A DNA stretch of 64,000 bases from Pictodentalium vernedei (Eukaryota > Mollusca > Scaphopoda > Dentaliida > Dentaliidae). Position numbers and translations under genes: made by a program. The first letter of the stretch is position 1, and the number at the start of each line of letters is the position of its first letter. Location of the stretch: positions 543,266,971 to 543,330,970 of the forward strand of contig CM062297.1 in NCBI GenBank assembly GCA_031216915.1, in the 5' to 3' direction. The notes beneath the pieces were generated by a model. The model ran no database searches, was not told the DNA's origin, and saw only the letters and a program-made list of their open reading frames with translations. Of this stretch, positions 55,575 to 64,000 are shown piece by piece.

Positions 55575-56168
55575 TAATTGTCCCCCGACCCTTCGGGGGA
55601 CTATTGTAATCAGCAGTGTCCGTCCGTCCATCTGTCCGTGCGTGCGTCCGTGCATCCGTCCGTCACACCCTTGTCCGGATGATAACTTTAGTTTGGATGA
55701 TTTTACTGAAACTAAATTTGGTATGTATCTTACTTGGGTGGAAATGCAGGTCAAGTTCGAAAATGGGCACGCTCCACTGATTTCTACTGGATTTATTCCC
55801 CTTTTTCGACTTAAAAAATACAGTTTTTGTGTTGTCCGGATGATAACTTTAGTTGGATCATTTGATTGAAACGAAATTTAGTATGCCGCTTATTTGGGTG
55901 GAAATGCAGGTCAAGTTCGAAAATGGGCACGCTCCACTGATTTTTACTGGATTTATTCCCCTTTTTCGACTTAGAAAATACGTTTTTTGTGTTGTCTGGA
56001 TGATAACTTTACTTTGGATCATTTGATTGAAACGAAACTAAGTATGTGGTTTAATTGGTTGGAAATACAGGTCAAGTTAAAAAATGGCCATGCTCTGCGA
56101 ACAAATTGCATCCTAACAGCTCCCTTGAATTTGCCATCTTGGTCGGGGGACCGGGGGCGTTGCCCTTG
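55575..56168 (+). mobile_element. complete small hairpin element ('gtcccccga' family)
   Basis: 5' hairpin GTCCCCCGA/TCGGGGGAC (55580-55601), (GTCC)n microsatellite at 55618-55680, two to three ~150-bp units ('gatgataactttagtttgg', 'ggtggaaatgcaggtcaag', 'gggcacgctccactgatt'), inverse TCGGGGGAC (56143-56151), hairpin GGGCGTTGCCC and CTTG before T. Confidence 0.75.
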
Positions 56169-57021
56169 TTAAATATTAGAATGCAGATATTCAAGAGACC
56201 AGATGGTGTTTATTCATCAGTTTTTTTTTCCCCACTTTTATACATTCTTTTTGCAACGCAAGAAGTATTTTTTATATACGCAAATATCGTGTGATTTTAG
56301 TTTTCGAAGACTGATGAGAAGTTCGTGCAGGTCGATTCAAGACGGCTAAACATTGAGAAGGCAGAAATAATGACATTTTCATTATCGAGAATTTCTAGCC
56401 TACTATTAATAGCCGCCATTCCAATGGAGCAACTACATTGTATGGGAGAGGCAGGCGTGGTTGGTAAGAAAAGAACACTCTCCACAGAATACCGAACTGA
56501 CAGTGTTGTGAGCGAATTACGAATTCAGAATGCTCAGCTATTTATAATGACAGTTTCATGTCAAGATGTAGTTGGTGTTCTGTAAAAAACATATGTGTCT
56601 GTGTAAAAGCTGATCAAGAAATTAATTACTCACCGGGAATTTTGAAAATCGGTTCTTCAAACCCCCCCCCCCCCCCCCCCCCCCCATCAAACACAGCCAC
56701 TCCTTTCCCTCAGCAGAACCCTAAAGTCATCATAGCCCTGCATCCCTACATAGAGCGAAGCATGTGTTGCAAACTGCCAATTCCCCTAACACCACAAACT
56801 GCCACCCCCCACCCACCCCACCCCCTCTAGCTTTGTCTTTTAAAGCAAAAGATAAAAATATATTCTCAAGTTTTGTGGGTGGCCAATGTCATCTTTGACG
56901 AATGAGAGTTAAAATTATTTGTTTTAAAACGAATGTTGTATTAAAAACGTTGATGCGCTATTAATTTATTCATCACAGTAGCCTGTGTGAGAGGTGGAAG
57001 CAAAATATATAAGCCTGTCCA

Positions 57022-57056
<35 letters not shown>

Positions 57057-58025
57057 ACACATACGCGTTTCTGTCACCGGTTCTGTGCGCGTGCTAACAA
57101 CAATTTATGATTGATAAGGGTGGACCTACCCTTCACAATTGAACAACACTTTTTCTGGTGCCCACCACATTCCAACTCTTCCACGTGTGGTCGGTTAGGC
57201 CTATATCATAATTTACCGTGGTTTTAAATTTCACTCCAATAATAGCAATAGACTATCTATTCAACGAACAACCTCCACGTACTAGGATTTCATTTATTTT
57301 TTTTTTCGAAAAATATCCATGAAACCTTTCCAACAATAGTTGTCAATGATTAATTGACTGTTCAAAAATCAGAGACAACTGAAAGTTGTCAACATTCTCA
57401 TGCTAGAAATCAATTAAAAAAATCAGTTTTCATTTTCTATCCACAGACAGCTTTTTAGGGTGAATTGATATTCTGTAGCTGTACATTTAATGGATTAATA
57501 TGACGAGGGGAAGCATTTCCAAAAGACTGAGAACAATCAAAAGCGTGTAACAGCTATTTATTCAGGTAAAGGTTCAGAAAGAACGTATCTGAAAACTTCG
57601 GTTTCTGTGAAAGTGTGAACAGTGTGTTCAACATTTTTGATCACATCAAGACACGTAGTTTGAAATTGAAAAGTTGCTGTATCCTCTGTTAACTTTGTAC
57701 CGCGTGCAGCTCGACCCATTGTTCATGTGAATGGAACTTTCTATGATACAGTGAACAACTGTGCTTTTCGTTGCGGATATACACCCACAGTACATGACGA
57801 AAGCTTTGGCACAGAACCACCAACAGAGTGGAATTCCACTTAGAATATTGTACCGGTATTGCATGAAAGAAAGTTTAAGAAACATTCTCATTCAAACCAT
57901 ATTATTTATCAGTGCTTAATGCCACATCGGCAGCTGAGGTTATATCATAGCGACAGCTGTAGATGTGACGTTAAATATGACTGTATACGTACATATGAAA
58001 GCGGACTCCGCTCGCCTGAACTTTT
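56169..58025. other. low-complexity and unassigned stretch
   Basis: Poly-C tracts of about 24 (56662-56685) and 30 (57024-57053) nt, plus a proline-coding C-rich segment near 56790-56825. The ORFs at 56297-56585 on the two strands are mutually exclusive shadows with no recognised domain. Confidence 0.35.
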
Positions 58026-58476
58026 TGTGTCGCCGCCCCACGAAATGGGTAGTGACATATAGGGATTACTTTTGTCGTCTTGCGTCGTCCGCATCACACT
58101 TTCTCTTATCCGCCACTCCTCTTTAACTTATGAATGGATTTTGATGAAACTTTCAGTGATTCTTTATCACATAATGGCATTGTGCACCTCTTATTATTTT
58201 TTGATCCGCTGTATTTTTTCCAGAGTTATGCCCCGTCGTCTTGCGTCGTCCACATCGTCGTCCGCGTCACTCTTTCTCTTATCCGCCACTCCTCTTTAAC
58301 CTATGAATGGATTTTGATGAAACTTTCGGTGATTCTTTATCACATAATGGCATTGTGCACCTCCTATTTTATTTTTTGATCCGCTGTATTTTTTCCAGAG
58401 TTATGCCTCATTTCCACTTAGAATTCTGTCTGAAATGCCAGGCGACACACGTCTTCCATGGAAGACTCACATCTAA
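58026..58476 (+). mobile_element. small hairpin element ('gtcgccgcccc' family), copy 2
   Basis: Same order and nearly the same sequence as 47681-48149: 5' GTGTCGCCGCCCCACGAA, two ~190-bp units, GGCGACAC, 3' hairpin GTCTTCCATGGAAGAC (58451-58466) and CTAA. The stem of the 5' hairpin is weaker (AATGGGTAGTGAC). Confidence 0.75.
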
Positions 58477-58481
58477 GTTTT

Positions 58482-59049
58482 TATAACACCCACTTGAAAA
58501 GTGGGCGGTATATAGCATTCATGGTGTCCGTACTTCCGTACTTACGTACGTCTGTACGTCCGTACTTCCGTACGTCCGTACGTCCGTGACGCTTTGGGGG
58601 TACACATCTGCTATCCGCTACTCCTCTTAAACCAGTGGGTGGATTTCATTGAAACTTACAGGCATTCTTTTCTATACATTATAGATGTGCACCTCCTATT
58701 TTGCTTTCAGGTATTTTTATTTTTTACTCTTTCCCAAAGGGCGAAATGAACTTAGCCAAATTGTTGTGATGCTTTAGGGGGGTACACTCCTGCTATCCGC
58801 TACTCCTCTTATACCAGTGGGCGAATTTCATTGAAACTCTCAGACATTCTTTTATATACATTATAGATGTGCACCTTCTATTCTGCTTTCAGGTATTTTT
58901 TTTTTTTTTTGGGGGGGGGGGTGGGAGGGGGGGGGGGGGGGTTGTCAGTGTTTGTGCTCTCTACATTAAACACACTTTTACTGTTGTAAAATGTTTCTTG
59001 GTGGGAGTGGGTGGTATCATTTAGTGAGCAGTGCTCACAGTTTTTCTAG
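58482..59049 (+). mobile_element. complete small hairpin element ('acacccactt' family)
   Basis: 5' hairpin ACCCACTTGAAAAGTGGGCGGT (58488-58509), a (GTACTTCC/GTACGTCC)n microsatellite, two ~165-bp units ('gctatccgctactcctctta', 'ggatttcattgaaactta'), T and G tracts (58911-58941), inverse AGTGGGTGGTAT, 3' hairpin GTGAGCAGTGCTCAC (59024-59038) and CTAG before T. It sits directly after the previous element. Confidence 0.75.
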
Positions 59050-59390
59050 TTTCTGTTTGTGGCAGCTTTCCAGATATATGCAGCAAGCAGCCAATAATTA
59101 ATGTTGGCAATCACCTTTCGAGCAGGTTTTTTTTTACTCTAGTAGGTGCGAATAAGCTTCAGTGAGATGTCAAAAAAAACGGTTGGTTTCAGCTTGTCAA
59201 AAAGTAAGCTGTCAGACATGGCTTCAGGAGATTAAACAATGACCACAATATAGCCATTGGCTGATAGAAATCCATGAAGCCAGTTTGTCACCTTTATCAG
59301 TGGACAATGTTAGCCGAAACCTTTATATAGCAGGAAAACTTTCAGGTAGATATCAGTCGTCAAAATGGCCAGCAGAAAAGAAACGTGTAG
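59050..59390. other. unassigned stretch
   Basis: No repeat or gene recognised. An ATG in a fair context at 59365 starts a 38-codon frame that overlaps the next entry in a different frame. Confidence 0.3.
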
Positions 59391-59537
59391 ACCAGGCCAC
59401 CATCTAGTTCAATACGAAGAGGATCTAACATTACAAGTACGCGCCAGCAGTTTTTTGTGGAAACACAATGGATTGAAGTAGGGAGAGAGTATGCTGTTCA
59501 GTGGGGATCATCCTCCAGGACAGTCGCAAAGGCAAAG
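59391..59537 (+). CDS. possible host exon, family unknown
   Basis: Bounded by an acceptor-like GAAACGTGTAG and a strong donor-like AAAG|GTGAGG. The frame between reads SIRRGSNITSTRQQFFVETQ then WIEVGREYAVQWGSSSRTVA and KAK, open throughout and of normal protein composition, with paired tryptophans. I recognise no family. It is not an expected eRF3 segment, so it would belong to another gene or to an alternative exon. The alternative is a chance open frame next to repeats. Confidence 0.25.
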
Positions 59538-59560
59538 GTGAGGAGTAATATAGTATAATT

Positions 59561-59866
59561 CCCCCCCCCCCCCCCCCCCACATCTCCCACACCCACCATA
59601 TAATTTTTCTGACGAAAATTGACAAGACCAAAGTAAACTCTCTCGCCGTGTTGTACGTAGGTATTGTAATAATAAAAAGCCCCACCCCGGCTACGACACT
59701 GGCCTCTGAAGGTAAGGCCACAATTGCTTCTGTATATCTACCCAACTGACTACCAGTATCTTTCGGGTCAAAACCATAGAGCTTTTACATCTACTTTCCA
59801 GCATTATGTAGGAAAATTCAGTGTCTCAGAAAAATGCATGTAACCCCCCCCCCCCCCCCCCCCCCC
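59561..59866 (+). repeat. two poly-C tracts (about 19 and 23 nt)
   Basis: C runs at 59561-59579 and 59844-59866. The spacer holds no recognised feature. The overlapping proline- and glycine-rich ORFs are artefacts. Confidence 0.9.
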
Positions 59867-59992
59867 TCCCCAACACCCCAATCCTGCATAACATTTACTA
59901 TTTGATGCTGAGAAATACCAATTACAGTGGTTTGTACCGGGATACGGACATCCCCCCCCCCCCGCCCCCCTTGGGGTTGGCGGATCGATTAT

Positions 59993-60832
59993 CAGACACT
60001 TCCCCCCCCCCCCCCCCCAACAATTCCCACCCTGTCACTTCCCCCCAAAGTAGTCATTTTCCCCCCCCCCCCCCCCCCCAAATTTGTTATTTCCCCCTAA
60101 AATAGACATTACCCCCAAAAGTAGTCCTCCCCCTGTTGGTCTTTCCTTGTCTTTGTAAGACTGGGCTTGGGCCCCCTCCCGGGCCGGGGGTGGGGGGAAG
60201 GGGGCCCTAGGTCACAGTCTTACATAGACTTGGTCATCCCCCCCCCCACCACCACCAGTTTGTCCATTCCCGAACACTTTTCCACACTGCTTTCTGTGCA
60301 GTAATTTAATTAAATAATGTTTAATTTTTAACCCTTCTAGAATTATTTACATGCTGCAACCAAACATTGCAGACGTGTTTTTGCAAGAAAGAATGCAAAG
60401 ACCTGAGTGTGAATGAGAGAATGCACATCACTCAGGGATTTTGTGCCGCTTTTCATGTTTTTTCTTCCAGTTTTTCTTGCAAAAACAGGTCTGCAATGTT
60501 TTGTTGCAGCATGTAAATTCTAGAAGGGTCAGATGATTAAACGTTATTCAATTCAATTACTGCACAGAAAGTAGTATGGAAAGTGTTCGGGAATGGACAA
60601 ATTGGTGGCGGGGGATGATCAAGTCTTTGTAAGACTGTGACCTAGGGCCCCCTCCCGTTCCATCCCCAGCAGAGGGCCCTAGGTCACAGTTTTACAAAGA
60701 CTAGGAATGACCAACAGGGGGGGGGGGGGGGGACTACTTTTGGGGGGGGAAATGACTACTTTGTGGGGGAATGACCAATTTGGGGGGGGGGGAGTGACTG
60801 GGGGGAAATTGTTAGGGGGGAAGTGTCTTGCA
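59993..60832. mobile_element. ~840-bp near-complete palindrome with C-rich left and G-rich right arm
   Basis: From 'cagacacttcccccc' on the left to 'ggggggaagtgtcttg' on the right, segment after segment matches its inverse: 'aacaattcccaccctgtcac', 'aaagtagtcattttcccc', 'gtctttgtaagactg', 'gggccctaggtcacagtctta', 'ttgtccattcccgaacactt', 'tgcagtaatttaattaaat', 'catgctgcaaccaaacattg' and 'cagacgtgtttttgcaagaaa'. The centre is near 60410-60440. It has no ORF other than low-complexity ones. A foldback element or an inverted duplication. Confidence 0.8.
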
Positions 60833-60916
60833 CCCGGTGGATCATGATATGCCACAGGCCTAGCGTCACCTGAGTTCCATACTGTAACCATGTATGGTTA
60901 TTGCCTACATAATTGA

Positions 60917-61052
60917 GAAGTGTACTCTAAAATCAGTTGCCTTAAAAATCATCCCAAATCAACGGGACTTAGTGAATGTGAATCCAGTTAGGTTCATATT
61001 CACTAAACCCAGTTCATTTGGGTTAATTTTTAAGACAACCGATTTTAGAGTG
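60917..61052. repeat. foldback MITE, ~58-bp arms
   Basis: 'ctctaaaatcagttgcctta' and 'gggacttagtgaatgtgaa' on the left pair with 'ttcatattcactaaaccc' and 'taagacaaccgattttagag' on the right, with a loop of about 11 nt. The internal ORF is an artefact. Confidence 0.8.
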
Positions 61053-61184
61053 CGAGATCCAGTAAGTACAGAAAGTACAGCACTTAAAAAATATATTGCC
61101 TCATGCCAGGTCCTACTAAATACCGATGGCCACCAAATATAACTAAAGCTGTTTTATTTAAAAGCGTTTTTGAAGTCTCACAAT

Positions 61185-61633
61185 CTTTATTTATCGTAGA
61201 GAGAATGTTTGTAACACACGTTCCTCAAATTAGTTGTTTTATTTCAAAAAGAAACTAAGTTGTGTTTTTAAGCCTAAGAGAAAAGAATTGTGTTTCGAGA
61301 AAAGCTTTAGCAGGTGTCATCTGTTACTAGGAGAATTGAGCGAATTCCAAATTCAGAGCTAAGAATTCATGGTTTTATTCACCCCCCCCCCCCAAAAAAA
61401 AAAAAAAACAGAAGAAAAAATAACCCCGAATTTACTGAAAAATTGCAGCTTTGTAAACATCCTCTCTTGTCTAATTTAGGGTAATTTAGGGTTGTCCAAT
61501 TTTAATTATGCTTTACAGTGCGACAGTACGTATTTTTAGAGTGGCCTTTGGTAGCATTTGAATTTTTTTTTAAATAAAACAATTAATTTGAAGAATGTGT
61601 GTTACAAAGTTCACTCTACGATAAATAACACAA
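61185..61633. mobile_element. MITE with ~60-bp inverted repeats
   Basis: The left end 'tttatttatcgtagagagaa' plus 'tgtaacacacgttcctcaaattag' has its inverse at 61570-61632 ('aatttgaagaatgtgtgttac', 'ttcactctacgataaata'). The core is ~320 bp without a gene but with a C10/A15 run at 61383-61409. Confidence 0.7.
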
Positions 61634-61737
61634 CATGTAAGTGAACGGATCTACTTGAAAAAAGATATGTGATATTTATACCCAAATCAGGCAAATCTAC
61701 ATGTACCAATCGACTTGATTTGGCACTGGTCCCATTA

Positions 61738-62746
61738 TTAGTCCCCTACCGGCATCGCCGGAGGGGACTATAGGTTTGCAATCCGTCCATCCGTCAGTCT
61801 GCCAGTCTGTCAGTCACACTTTAGTTTTCCGGAGTTTTTTTGGAAACGCTTTAACGGAATGATTTCATTTTTGGTAAACTACTATAGAACGATGACTAGC
61901 AGATCAAGTTTGAGTTTCATGCTGATTGCATTATTCTTGTGTGAGTTACGACGGTCCTTGGAAATATGGAAAAACGCCAAAATATCAGTTTTCCGGAGTT
62001 TTTTTTGGAAACACTTCAACGGAATGATTTCATTTTTGGTAAACTACTATAGAACAATGACTTACAGATCAAGTTTGAGTTTCATGCTGATTGCATTATT
62101 CTTGTGTGAGTTAAGGCCCTTGGAAATATGGAAAAGCGCTAAAATATCAGTTTTCCGGAGTTTTTTTTTTGGAAACGCTTCAACGGAATGATTTCATTTT
62201 TGGTAACCTATTATAGAACAATGACTTACAGATCAAGTTTGAGTTTCATGCTGATTGCCTTATTCTTGTGTGAGTTATGGCCCTTGGAAATATGGAAAAG
62301 TGCCAAAATATCAGTTTTCCAGACTTTTTCTGGAAATGCTTCAACGGAATGATTTCATTTTTGGTAACCTGCTATAGAATGATGACTTACAGATCAAGTT
62401 TCATTTACACTCTGTCCATTCATCCGTCAGTCTGTAATTCATACTTTAGTTTTCCGGACTTTTTTTGGAAATGCTTCAACCGAATGATTTAGTTCTTGGT
62501 AACCTACTACAGAACAATGACTTACAGTTCAAGTTTGAGTTTCATGCTGATTGCATTATTCTTGTGTGAGTTATGGCCCTTGGAAATATGGAAAAGCGCC
62601 AAAATATCAGTTTTCTGGACTTTTTTTTGGAAATGCTTCAGCGGAATTCATGCTGATCACATATAGATTATAACATTTGTATAATTATTAATGCTCATTA
62701 GTCCGGTAGGGGACATTGTATTGCTTCAGCGATATGTGCACTCTTG
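61738..62746 (+). mobile_element. complete hairpin element ('gtcccctaccgg' family)
   Basis: 5' hairpin GTCCCCTACCGG/CCGGAGGGGAC (61741-61768), 'ccgtccatccgtcagtctgcc', five to six ~155-bp units ('agttttccggagttttttttgg', 'cggaatgatttcatttttgg', 'gatcaagtttgagtttcatg', 'gcccttggaaatatgga'), inverse CCGGTAGGGGAC (62703-62714), small hairpin ATTGCTTCAGCGAT and CTTG before TTTT. ORFs are unit translations. Confidence 0.75.
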
Positions 62747-62755
62747 TTTTATTTG

Positions 62756-62810
62756 TGTTCGGCGCTAAGTAGCAACGTTAAGGCTACTAAACATCGAACA
62801 CAAGAATCTA
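62756..62810. repeat. imperfect palindrome left of the Tc1 relic
   Basis: 'tgttcggcgctaagtagc' pairs imperfectly with 'gctactaaacatcgaaca'. It may be the end region of the adjacent transposon, but I could not find a partner end. Confidence 0.4.
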
Positions 62811-62840
62811 ACAAGCGCCGATAGAAAAAAAGTTAATAAA

Positions 62841-63292
62841 TCACTTAAGTGAATGGTTCCACTTGAAATTTTTATATATAGGATATTTATACTCACCAAC
62901 GGGCCAGTTTCTTTCCCAGTTGATATGATTTTGTTCCATAAATGATTTGGCATACTTGGACGTGTGTTTTGGATCGTTGTCCTGTTCAAAGGTATGTTCT
63001 CCAAACTGTTCAAGAAAGGGTAGTAAAGTTTTCTCTAGAATCTTGTGTGTGTAGAATTCCTTCTTCATAATACCATCGAATATTAGCAGAGATGTAGGTC
63101 CATGTTTAGAAATTCCACCCCATAGGTGTAGTTTTAGTGGGTGTTTGGGTTTCCCTTGACTTGGAGCAATCCCATCAACTAAACAATATGCAACAGACTT
63201 GTTTTGGTGCAACTGAATACTTGTTTCATCAGAAAAAAATGTTTTGGAGTAAGTTCTGTTCTCTTCGATTAGCCTGTTGGCAAAATAACACT
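62841..63292 (-). pseudogene. Tc1/mariner transposase, catalytic part, broken at both ends
   Basis: Leftward frame: ANRLIEENRTYSKTFFSDET, then KHPLKLHLWGGISKHGPTSL, and TLLPFLEQFGEHTFEQDNDP with KHTSKYAKSFMEQNHINWE. FSDE and QDNDPKHTS carry the first and second catalytic acids of the DDE/D triad; the transposase cuts and rejoins the element's ends. After NWPV the expected SPDLNPIE-type motif with the third acid is missing. The sequence there is GTGAGT, an ideal splice donor, so either an intron or a truncation follows. The N-terminal half is cut off by the hairpin element starting at 63293. The listed ATG at 63365 lies inside that insertion. Confidence 0.8.
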
Positions 63293-64000
63293 TGTTATGT
63301 GTACCCATACTATGTATGGTACACATAATGCCAGCATCCGGGGTGACCATCCGTCGTTCGTCCATCCTTTGTCTGTCCGTCTGTCTGTCCGTCCGTCTGT
63401 CCAGCCGGCATCCGTATCCATTTCTTTGGCATTCGATAACTTGAAAAATATTGTTTGGATTGTCAAGTTACTTTATATTTGTGTTCAGGTTGCTGATGTG
63501 CCGAGCTGTATAGTTTTTTGATGTAAATCAGATAATTTGATCCTGAGATATTAACCCTTTATTCTTCAAATTGAAAATTCCTCCAATCCCTTTGGCATTC
63601 GATAACTTGAAAAATATTGCTTGGATTGTCAAGTTACTTTATATTTGTGTTCGGGTTACTGATTTGCCGAGCTGTATAGTTTTTGGTGTAAATCTGATGA
63701 TTTGATCCCGAGATATTAACCATTTATCCTTCAAATTGAAAATTTCTCCAATCCCTTTGGCATTCGATAACTTGAAAAATATTGCTTGGATTGTCAAGTT
63801 ACTTTATATTTGTGTTTCAGGTTACTGATGTGCCGAGCTGTATAGTTTTTGGTGTAATTCTGATAATTTAATCCTGAGATATTAACCCTTTATCCTTCAA
63901 ATTGAAAATTCCACCAATCCCTTTGGCATTCAATAACTTGAAAAATATTGCTTGGATTGTCAAGTTACTCTATATTTGTGTTCAGGTTACTGATGTGCCG
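63293..64000 (+). mobile_element. hairpin element inserted in the Tc1 relic, runs off the right edge
   Basis: 5' hairpin TTATGTGTACC/GGTACACATAA (63295-63328), 'gtccgtctgtctgtccgtcc' microsatellite to ~63405, then at least three ~165-bp units ('ccctttggcattcgataac', 'cttggattgtcaagttac', 'gatgtgccgagctgtatag', 'gagatattaaccctttatcc'). The 3' end is outside the window. Confidence 0.7.

Noticed and set aside
56297-56585. Overlapping ORFs on both strands as a gene
   Set aside because: Neither strand shows a domain, splice signals or conserved pattern that would allow a choice.
59821-60105. Proline-rich ORF
   Set aside because: Product of poly-C tracts and the C-rich arm of the palindrome.

Overview
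This is eukaryotic DNA from an invertebrate animal, probably marine; I cannot name the species. The evidence is two short GT-AG exons of a conserved translation-termination gene separated by a 24-kb intron, tRNA-derived SINEs, several DNA-transposon superfamilies, many Helitron/Helentron-like non-autonomous elements with satellite cores, and long C/G homopolymer tracts. There is one 100-N assembly gap (11423-11522). No bacterial or viral gene was recognised.

Host genes: exons at 25969-26058 and 50334-50513 (+ strand, both in phase 1-1) encode the acidic linker and the start of the GTPase domain of eRF3 (GSPT1). The GTPase domain should continue beyond the right edge. A possible host exon at 59391-59537 and an unidentified coding fragment at 2426-2818 are weaker.

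Centre (33-49 kb), inside the eRF3 intron and antisense to it: a decayed hAT-transposase-like gene runs on the minus strand from 48786 to 33257. It has been interrupted repeatedly. The key insertion is a 6,558-bp DNA transposon (34144-40701) with roughly 165-bp terminal inverted repeats, a GTA target duplication and an intact 1,552-codon ORF. That protein combines duplicated N-terminal zinc-binding motifs, an XPG/FEN1-like (PIN) nuclease core with a GIGKK helix-hairpin motif, and a ten-cysteine C-terminus. It best fits the Academ superfamily. Removing the element and one GTA copy joins the hAT reading frame exactly. A SINE with an 11-bp target duplication, another SINE-like repeat and a foldback MITE also interrupt the hAT gene. 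The MITE was in turn split by a Helentron-like element that carries two further elements.

Most of the rest is repeat. At least a dozen elements share one plan: a short 5' hairpin in a T-rich site, (GTCC/GTCT)n-like microsatellite, tandem core units of roughly 120-400 bp, then an inverted copy of the 5' end, a second hairpin and an end such as CTAG, CTGG, CTAA or CTTG, usually followed by T. Large arrays of the ~147-bp unit lie at 0.9-1.6, 4.3-9.2, 44.6-47.0 and 51.1-52.2 kb. An 850-bp stretch is letter-for-letter identical between two arrays 37 kb apart. The region 15.6-21.9 kb holds ~400-bp repeats and a GCAG-rich higher-order array. The region 56-61 kb is rich in poly-C/poly-G and ends in an ~840-bp palindrome. 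The right edge holds a broken Tc1/mariner transposase interrupted by another hairpin element.

Everything here was read by eye. Boundaries of decayed repeats are approximate, and family names rest on recalled motif patterns, not on searches.
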